NCBI RefSeq assembly: GCF_005889735.1
Contig: NZ_VCKY01000034.1
Coordinates: forward strand, 1-59,863
DNA from: Nonomuraea turkmeniaca
GTDB lineage: Bacteria > Actinomycetota > Actinomycetes > Streptosporangiales > Streptosporangiaceae
Direction: 5' to 3'
Length of the DNA stretch: 59,863 bases
Shown: one piece after another, positions 17,101 through 23,469 of the stretch
Position numbering within the stretch: the stretch's first letter is position 1
Layout of the letters: every line of letters starts with the position of its first letter
Made by a program: the position numbers and the translations under genes
Notes under the pieces: model-generated
Told to the model about the DNA's origin: nothing
What the model saw: only the letters and a program-made list of their open reading frames with translations
The model's database searches: none

Positions 17101-18423
17101 ATGACTGCCACCGCGTCCAAGGCGCACCTGAAGAACCTGAACCAGCGGCTCCAGACCAAGGCCGCCGACATCGAGCGCATCCGCTCCAGCTTCAAGGACG
17201 AGTCCGGCAAGGGCCACATGGTCCTCAGCAAGGAGCAGCACGCCGACTACCTGGCCGCCATCGACGAGGCGACCGAACTGAAGGCGCTCATCGTGGCCGA
17301 GCAGAAGGCCCTCGGCATCGTCGAGTTCCTGGAGCAGCCTGCCAGCACGCCCATCGCCGGGCAGCTCGCCGCCCAGCAGGGCCGCGGCACTCACCGGTCG
17401 CTGTCGCAGGCGTGGATGGAGTCGGACGCGTTCCTTCAGATGAAGGAGAGCGGCTTCCGTGAGATCCGCGGCATCGCCACGTTCGACCAGGGCCTGTTCT
17501 CCTTCGAGACCAAGGACACCTTCAGCCTGTCGGCTGGCACCGTTACCCACCCGGGGTTCGGCATGGCCGAGAAGGTCGGCCTCACCGAGCGGCAGAGGCG
17601 GCCCTCGCGCGTCCGCGACCTCTTCCCGGCCGAGTCCACGCAGGCCAACGTGCTGTACGGCGTCAGGCAGACGGGCTTCCTCAACCGGGCGGGATACATC
17701 CCGGAGCGGACCGCCGCCAACGGTGGTCCGGCGACTGGCGGCCCCACCGATGTCTGGGGCAGGGCTCCGAAGTCCGAGTGGACTTACGAGTCCTACACGG
17801 CGCCGATCGCCGAGATCGGGCATCACGAGGTCATCCACAAGAACACGCTGGCGGACGAGAGCAGGCTTCGCGGCATCGTCGAACGTGATCTCGTAGACGG
17901 AGTCAAGCTGCGCGAGGACGAGGAGATCCTTTTCGGCACCGGCGCCGGCGAGACGATCCTCGGCATCACCAACACGCCGGGCGTCCAGCTGTTCACCGGC
18001 CAGCCGTCGGACAAGCGGACCGCGCAGGTTCGCCGCGCGATGACGCTGTCGATCTTGAGCTACTACGACCCGAACGGCTGCATCCTCCATCCCTTGGATT
18101 TCGAGGGGATCGAGCTTGAAGAGGACAACCAGGGGGCCTTCCGAGTCGCCGTCAGTGTCGCGATCGGCGCTGAGAAGCGAGTGTGGCGGCTGAACGTCAT
18201 CGACACGGCGGCCATGCACGCCGGCAAGTTCCTTCTCGGCTCCTTCGGGATGGGTGCCAAGTTGTACGACAGGGAGACCGTGGTCGTGCAGGCCTCGACG
18301 GAAACGGGCAACTCCTTCCTCGAGGGGACCGTGGTGATCAAGGCGAGTGAGCGGGTTGGCCTGGTGGTGGACAGGCCCGAATCGTTCGTGTACGGCAGCT
18401 TCACCCCGTACGTCGCCCCGTAA
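17101..18423 (+). CDS. Major capsid protein, HK97 fold
   Basis: 440 aa, ATG with GGGGGAGAC upstream. The N-terminal 110 residues are helical and charged (LNQRLQTKAADIERIRSS), like the HK97 delta/scaffold domain removed by the prohead protease. The rest follows the HK97 capsid pattern: N-arm and E-loop region near 140-230, spine-helix region (HHEVIHKNTLADES, EDEEILFGTG, GITNTPGV), P-domain strands and a C-terminal GLVVDRPESFVYG. It forms the icosahedral shell. It is flanked by promoter D and a strong terminator, allowing separate high expression. Confidence 0.9.
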   Translation: MTATASKAHLKNLNQRLQTKAADIERIRSSFKDESGKGHMVLSKEQHADYLAAIDEATELKALIVAEQKALGIVEFLEQPASTPIAGQLAAQQGRGTHRSLSQAWMESDAFLQMKESGFREIRGIATFDQGLFSFETKDTFSLSAGTVTHPGFGMAEKVGLTERQRRPSRVRDLFPAESTQANVLYGVRQTGFLNRAGYIPERTAANGGPATGGPTDVWGRAPKSEWTYESYTAPIAEIGHHEVIHKNTLADESRLRGIVERDLVDGVKLREDEEILFGTGAGETILGITNTPGVQLFTGQPSDKRTAQVRRAMTLSILSYYDPNGCILHPLDFEGIELEEDNQGAFRVAVSVAIGAEKRVWRLNVIDTAAMHAGKFLLGSFGMGAKLYDRETVVVQASTETGNSFLEGTVVIKASERVGLVVDRPESFVYGSFTPYVAP

Positions 18424-18443
18424 TCACGCGCGGGCATCCGTAT

Positions 18444-18481
18444 GACTGCCCGGCAGGGGTTGTGACCCCTGTCGGGCAGTC
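18444..18481 (+). terminator. Strong hairpin terminator after the capsid gene
   Basis: A 17-bp stem with one G-U pair (GACTGCCCGGCAGGGGT with its complement), TGTG loop. It ends capsid transcription before promoter E. Confidence 0.8.
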
Positions 18482-18518
18482 GCATCGAGGCGGTCGGCCC
18501 GCAGGCCGAACTCACCGC

Positions 18519-18547
18519 GCGACGTTAGCTCCAGCGATCGGCAAGGT
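18519..18547 (+). promoter_or_regulatory. Bipartite promoter-like element, site E
   Basis: GCGACGTTAGC (18519-18529), 13-nt spacer, AAGGT (18543-18547), then 7 nt to ATG 18555. AAGGT may double as a ribosome site if transcription begins further upstream. Confidence 0.65.
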
Positions 18548-18554
18548 GCATCGC

Positions 18555-19016
18555 ATGGCCACATCTGCCGCATCGCCCACCTCTGGCGACGTCACGACCC
18601 AGCCCGCTGAGCAGTCGCCGCACCGAGGGCACCGGCCCGGCTGTCGCTGCATCAAGAAGACACCCGCCGTCGCGGCGCCGCAGCCGGAACGCTGGGTTTA
18701 CCTGGCGACCATCGCGAAGGTCGTCGATGGCGACACCGTGGACGCGGTCGTTGACGTCGGGTTCGGCATCAGCCACAAGATCCGGGTGCGGCTGGCCGGC
18801 GTCTACGCGCCCGAGCTGGGCACGCCGGAGGGCGCGGCCGCGCGCGACTTCACCGCGCAGTGGGTGGCCGAGCATGGCCCCACCTTCTGGGTGCGCACAT
18901 TCCGGGACCGGCGGGAGCGCTACGGCCGGTATCTGGCGACGGTGACGCCGGAGGCGGAAGGCGATGGGTTGGGGGCCGCGCTGGTGGCCGCTGGACATGC
19001 CAGCACCGCCTCGTGA
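18555..19016 (+). CDS. Staphylococcal nuclease-like (TNase) protein
   Basis: 153 aa, ATG 18555. An N-terminal Cys/His-rich segment (PHRGHRPGCRCIKK) precedes an SNase domain: VVDGDTVDAVVD (Asp58, Asp60, Thr61), VRLAGVYAPEL (Arg79, Glu87) and ERYGRYLATV (Arg122 or Arg125). The usual VDTPE/IDAPE element reads VYAPE, so the second calcium-ligand Asp is Tyr84, which could alter metal use or activity. There is no signal peptide, so it acts inside the cell or is packaged. Its own promoter-like element and the upstream terminator show separate control. A role in host DNA degradation or genome processing is possible. Confidence 0.8.
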   Translation: MATSAASPTSGDVTTQPAEQSPHRGHRPGCRCIKKTPAVAAPQPERWVYLATIAKVVDGDTVDAVVDVGFGISHKIRVRLAGVYAPELGTPEGAAARDFTAQWVAEHGPTFWVRTFRDRRERYGRYLATVTPEAEGDGLGAALVAAGHASTAS

Positions 19017-19453
19017 CCGAGACGAGGCCACCCCGATCACTACGTCGCGAATGATAGCGATTGCCCGGTTTGTTCCTGCCGACTGCTGCGAGCGGAAGGG
19101 CTCAGAGGCTCTCTGAAGCGTTGAAGGGCCTCTGAGGTCCATATGGTCGGCCGGTCGCCGTTCGCTCGCGTACGCGCATCTGACGGCGCTGCCATCTGAG
19201 CGGAAAGTCGCGATCAAGACCAAGCTGTGCGGAACGGCTCATCTTGGCAGTGACCGGGGGAATCTGTCAGGAGAGCGCGAGATCGCGTCTCTTGGCCGGT
19301 CGAACCTGGCAGTGCCCAGCTCAAAGGGATCGTTAAATCCTCCGCTGCCCTTGCAGGGGCCGAACACTGCCATGTTGATCCGGCCTGTCGCGCAGGAGGC
19401 CGAACGGAGGATCTTGTCAGTTCCCAGCTCAGAGCGTCAGCCTCCTGCCATGT
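19017..19453. repeat. Non-coding region with imperfect direct repeats
   Basis: 437 bp with no convincing gene. Two related segments recur: CAGTGCCCAGCTCAAAGG (from about 19312) with CTGCCATGTTGATCCGG (from about 19368), then CAGTTCCCAGCTCAGAGCG (from about 19420) with CTGCCATGTTCATCCG (from about 19446). The small open frame over it simply translates the repeat. It separates the head module from the sulfotransferase and may be a remnant of the insertion that brought that gene. Confidence 0.45.
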
Positions 19454-20314
19454 TCATCCGTTCCCCACACAAGCATCCGCAACTGAGGCGTTCGCGTCCT
19501 TTGGGTTGAGTGTGGGCGTATGCCCGTCTCGCGTCGCATACCCCCAATCGGCGGCTGCGTCGATGAGCGCCTCCGGCAAGGCGGCCGGGATCGGGCGCGC
19601 CGGCTGGATGCGCCCGCTCCGAATCATGTCGGACCAGTCGCCCAGGCCCAGCTGCAGCGGCCCGTGCTCGTGGCGGCCGTACTCCAGCATGCCGGGCTCG
19701 AATTCAACGCCGATGTGGCCGCACACGCGCTCCACCTCCGCGACAGGATCAGCGACGAGGTCCTCATAGCGGACGGTCACTCCTGGCAGTGCCCGGCGTG
19801 CCTCGGACAGAGCTGCGGTGAACTGGCGCAGGTGGGCAGCGGCCTCGCTGGGTCTGTGACCGAACGCCTCACTCCATGACGCGACGATCGCGGCGGGGTG
19901 ACGCAGCAGGAACACGAATCGCGCGTCCGGCCAGCAGACGGCCAGCCGCTTCCACATGAGCACGTGATCCGGGTGTTTCACCACCAGGACCGAGCAGCCC
20001 GACCGCCCCAGCTCCTCATGAAGGAGCCGATCCCACAGCAGATGTTCCGCGGTCGTCTGGTCATGGCCGAGCAGCGCGAGCGCCGCAGTTGGGACACCGG
20101 CCGGGACATGAACGGCGATGTCGCCGAGCGGTAGCTCATGCGGAGCGTGCACGCGGGAGTGGCTGTCCAGGATGAGCCGCAGCAGCGTCGATCCAGATCG
20201 CGGAGCTGACAGGACGAACACCGGGCGCGGCAGCAGCCGCGCACCGGGCCACGACGCGACGGAAGCAGCACTTCTGCGTACCATCCCCGACTCGCTGATC
20301 AGTTCGGTAGTCAC
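19454..20314 (-). CDS. Sulfotransferase (PAPS-dependent)
   Basis: 286 aa; GTG at 20314, alternative ATG at 20284. PAPS-binding 5'-phosphosulfate loop SAPRSGSTLLRL (about 36-47), 3'-phosphate-binding LLRHPAAIVASW (about 135-146) and VRYEDLVADP downstream are the standard Sulfotransfer_1/3 signatures. The acceptor could be a carbohydrate, lipid or peptide. The start lies 15 bp from the divergent tail gene start, with no good ribosome site. It is alone on the minus strand among tail genes and borders the repeat-containing non-coding stretch, suggesting horizontal gain as a cargo gene. Confidence 0.85.
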   Translation of the reverse strand: MTTELISESGMVRRSAASVASWPGARLLPRPVFVLSAPRSGSTLLRLILDSHSRVHAPHELPLGDIAVHVPAGVPTAALALLGHDQTTAEHLLWDRLLHEELGRSGCSVLVVKHPDHVLMWKRLAVCWPDARFVFLLRHPAAIVASWSEAFGHRPSEAAAHLRQFTAALSEARRALPGVTVRYEDLVADPVAEVERVCGHIGVEFEPGMLEYGRHEHGPLQLGLGDWSDMIRSGRIQPARPIPAALPEALIDAAADWGYATRDGHTPTLNPKDANASVADACVGNG

Positions 20315-20329
20315 GGGGGGAGGCTACTC

Positions 20330-21112
20330 ATGTCGCTCGCAATAGCAACGTCGCCCGCCATCAAGGCCACTCTTGGCACAATCACCCTGGACGCGTTCAA
20401 CGCGCCGGCGAACTCGCTGCTGGTTCTCACATGGGCGGGTCCGTGGACACAGTTCACGCCCACCGGCGGCGACCTGACGTGGCAGTCCCGAAAAATTTCC
20501 ACGAACCGGTACGCGCAAATCTGGACTGCCCCGGTTCCTACGGCCAAGAACGGCCTGGTCATCGTGCTCAGCGGCGCGGAGTTCGAGGTGATGGGCGGCG
20601 CCAAGGTCTGGCTCGTGACGGGCGCCGACAACGCCTCGCCCGTGGGCGCGACCGGCACGAGCACGAGCACCGCCAACACGCTCAACGCAACGGCGTACAC
20701 CACCACTCGATCCGGCAGCCTCTGCTTCTTCGCCGCGTACGAGAACACCCTCAACTACCCCTCCCCCACCCTGCCGACGACCACCGACGTCGGCGAGGCG
20801 TACTCGCTTCGTGCCGTTTACGCGACGAACGGCGGCGGCGTCGTCGGCCGGAAAGCGACGCCGGCCGCCGCCGCTGGCCAGACGGTCCAGTTCAACGCCG
20901 ACGCTGCCGGGACGGCGTCGGCCTCGTGGGAGTGGGCGGCCGCGGAGATCCTTCCGCTCGTTGACGCGGGCGCACCGGCGCCGCCCACCGGGTTGCGCGT
21001 GACACAGGTGACCGGCACGTCCTTCACCGTCGCGTGGGACGCCGCGTCGGACCCGTCCGGCATCGCCGGTTACGGCATCTACCTCGACGGCGTGCAGGTG
21101 GCTGGCCCATAG
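20330..21112 (+). CDS. Tail-associated beta protein with truncated fibronectin-III domain
   Basis: 260 aa, ATG with GGGGGAGG upstream. The N-terminal about 215 residues are Thr/Ala-rich beta strands similar in style to the N-termini of the next tail proteins. An FN3 domain begins near 218 (PPTGLRVTQVTG, FTVAWDAASD, IAGYGIYLDG) but is cut by TAG at 21110-21112. The same frame continues for 16 codons (ATAGQQVVRARS) to TAA 21161-21163, which would supply further FN3 strands. It is either a truncated gene or one with amber read-through. Confidence 0.7.
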   Translation: MSLAIATSPAIKATLGTITLDAFNAPANSLLVLTWAGPWTQFTPTGGDLTWQSRKISTNRYAQIWTAPVPTAKNGLVIVLSGAEFEVMGGAKVWLVTGADNASPVGATGTSTSTANTLNATAYTTTRSGSLCFFAAYENTLNYPSPTLPTTTDVGEAYSLRAVYATNGGGVVGRKATPAAAAGQTVQFNADAAGTASASWEWAAAEILPLVDAGAPAPPTGLRVTQVTGTSFTVAWDAASDPSGIAGYGIYLDGVQVAGP

Positions 21113-21211
21113 GCCACGGCCGGCCAGCAGGTGGTGCGCGCCCGCTCCCTGGCCGACGGCTAATCCTCCAGCGCGTCAGGTGAGGCCACAACGAGATCGG
21201 GGGACTCAGGG

Positions 21212-23455
21212 GTGGCGAACAGGGTCGCGCAGACCTACAGCGGCGGCAGCACCAGCGGCACGCACGTGATCACGTTCACGGCGCCCACGCCAGGTGCCCG
21301 GCTGATCCTTCTGATCAGCTCGTGGAGCACGCTCGGCTCGATCCCGGCCGGCTGGACGCAGGACTTCAGCGCCAACGGCTACAACTACGTCTACGTGCTG
21401 TCGAAGATCGCCACGGGAACGGAAACGTCCGTCTCCCTGGCCATGGGCGATTCACGCCTGCACGCGGTCCTTCACGAGCGAGACGACTGCCCCCGCAAGC
21501 TGTTCAACGTCGCCAACACCACCCCGACGGCGTCGATGTCAGCCGCCGCGACGGTGCCGGCGGGTGCAGCTGGCCGCGTCTTCTCCGTGGTGAACGCGCC
21601 CAACGGCACCGCCGGATCGACCACCTGGAATAACGGGCTGGCCCAGCACTACACGGCAGCTGGCACGTCGTCGTACTCGGCGTTCGCGCACGGTGCCATG
21701 CCTTCGTCCGGGGCGAAATCCTTCACCCTCAGTGGCCTGGTGGCCGGCACGAACCAGTCGGTCTTCGCGATCGTCGGCTACGGCACCACGGACAGCCAGC
21801 CGCCCTCCGCCCCAGGCAACCTGCGGGCGACATCCGTCACCGGCACGCAGATCAGCGTGGAGTGGGACGCCGCCACCGACGACACCGCCGTGGCCGGTTA
21901 TGGCCTCTACCTCAACGGCGAAAAGGTCGGAGCCGACCAGAGCAGCCTCGCCTACACCTTCACCGGGCTCACCGCGGGGCAGACGTACACGTTGGGCGTG
22001 GACGCGTCCGACACCTCAGGCAACAGGTCCGCCCAGACGCAGCTCACCGTGATGGCCGAGGTGGACATCACGCCGCCGACCACACCCGCCAACCTCCGGC
22101 TCATCGAGGCCACGCTCACGTCCCTGCAGGTGGCATGGGACGCCTCCACCGACAACGTCGGCGTTGCCGCATACGGCATCTACCTGGACGGGCTGCGACA
22201 GGGCACCGATCAGGCCGAACTCGAGCACACCATCATCCGACTCGCCCGCGGCACCTCGTACACGATCAGCGTGGACGCCGCAGACGCAGCCGGGAACCGA
22301 TCACCGGCCGCGTCCCTCACGGTGTCCACCCTCGCGGGCGCCGACCCTTCCGCGCCCCTGGATCTGACCGCATCCCCGGGCAAGGAGCAGATCACCGTCG
22401 GATGGCGGGCATCCGACCCGGGCGAGTTGCCGGTAGCCCGATACGAAGTGCTGCTCGACGGCCGCCTCGTCGCCACCACGACAGCACTCGGCCTGGTTCT
22501 GGAAGACCTCGACGCCGGCACCACCTACGAGATCGCCGTCCGAGCCGTTGATACCGGGTCCGCGCGCGGCCCTGCCGCAACCGTCACGGTCACGGTGCCC
22601 ACGGCGGAGTGGGTGGCGCTGGCCAGCCCCGTCTATCGCCTGGGCGACTGGGCGGGTAACGCGCTCGACGCCACCGGCGTCGAGTGGGTCGTGGAAGAGG
22701 AGGACGGCTGGGCGACCGGCGCAGAAGCGATCACGCTGGCCCGGGACTCCGACACCTCCGACGGCGGCTTCTCCGGGCCGGGCAAGTACGGCGGCCGCAC
22801 CATTGCCCTGTCCGGCGTCGCCAGAGCGCCAAGCAGGATGGCGATGCTGGCAGCGCAGGAACGGCTGGTGCAGGCGCTGTACCCGCACGAAACCGGGGTG
22901 CTGCGAGTCGCCGAGGCGCACATCACGAGACAGGCGAACGTCCGCCTGGCCAACCAGATGGAGATCACCGACACGGGCGGCCGCACGTTCGAATGGGGGC
23001 TGATCCTCCGAGCACCCGATCCCCGCCGGTACGCGTCCCGGCCGGTGCATGTCGAGGTCGAGTTCGCGCCGGCGCAGACCAGCGGCAGCGCCACCGTCAC
23101 GCTCGCGGGCGACTACCCAGGCATCCCGGCCAAACTGCGGCTGATCGGGCCCGTCGCCAACCCGGTGATCCGGCTGGACCCGCTCGGGTTAGAGATCAAA
23201 GCCAAGCCCGGAACGACGCTGCTCGACGAACGGTACGCGCTGACCATCGACCTGGCCACGCGCGAGGTGTGGGCGATCGTGCCGCCTGAAGTGTGGCCAG
23301 AGCCGCGCCTGGCCCGGTCCGTGCTGGCCCGCTTCCCCGCTCGATTCGCGCTGCAGCCAGGCCCGAACACGATCACGCTGTCGGGCGCGCTGGTGCCGGG
23401 CCAGGAGACCAAGGGGCCACGGCTGGTGATCGAGGTCGCGGACGCATGGATATGA
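21212..23455 (+). CDS. Distal tail (Dit)-like protein with three FN3 domains
   Basis: 747 aa, GTG start. Residues 1-196: beta-rich unknown domain (LILLISSWSTLG). Three FN3 domains at about 197-287, 288-378 and 379-463 (NLRATSVTGTQISVEW, VAGYGLYLNG, TAGQTYTLGVDA). Residues about 467-747 form a siphovirus distal-tail-like domain (SPVYRLGDWAGNALDATGV, PSRMAMLAAQERLVQALYP, LRAPDPRRYASRP, VPPEVWPEPR). It should sit at the tail tip hub, with FN3 domains facing the host surface. The next gene repeats this architecture. Confidence 0.75.
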   Translation: MANRVAQTYSGGSTSGTHVITFTAPTPGARLILLISSWSTLGSIPAGWTQDFSANGYNYVYVLSKIATGTETSVSLAMGDSRLHAVLHERDDCPRKLFNVANTTPTASMSAAATVPAGAAGRVFSVVNAPNGTAGSTTWNNGLAQHYTAAGTSSYSAFAHGAMPSSGAKSFTLSGLVAGTNQSVFAIVGYGTTDSQPPSAPGNLRATSVTGTQISVEWDAATDDTAVAGYGLYLNGEKVGADQSSLAYTFTGLTAGQTYTLGVDASDTSGNRSAQTQLTVMAEVDITPPTTPANLRLIEATLTSLQVAWDASTDNVGVAAYGIYLDGLRQGTDQAELEHTIIRLARGTSYTISVDAADAAGNRSPAASLTVSTLAGADPSAPLDLTASPGKEQITVGWRASDPGELPVARYEVLLDGRLVATTTALGLVLEDLDAGTTYEIAVRAVDTGSARGPAATVTVTVPTAEWVALASPVYRLGDWAGNALDATGVEWVVEEEDGWATGAEAITLARDSDTSDGGFSGPGKYGGRTIALSGVARAPSRMAMLAAQERLVQALYPHETGVLRVAEAHITRQANVRLANQMEITDTGGRTFEWGLILRAPDPRRYASRPVHVEVEFAPAQTSGSATVTLAGDYPGIPAKLRLIGPVANPVIRLDPLGLEIKAKPGTTLLDERYALTIDLATREVWAIVPPEVWPEPRLARSVLARFPARFALQPGPNTITLSGALVPGQETKGPRLVIEVADAWI

Positions 23456-23469
23456 CCGGGGGCCTGTGA

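Noticed and set aside
19312..19509. Possible 65-aa gene in the non-coding stretch
   Set aside because: It merely translates the imperfect DNA repeats and has no ribosome site.
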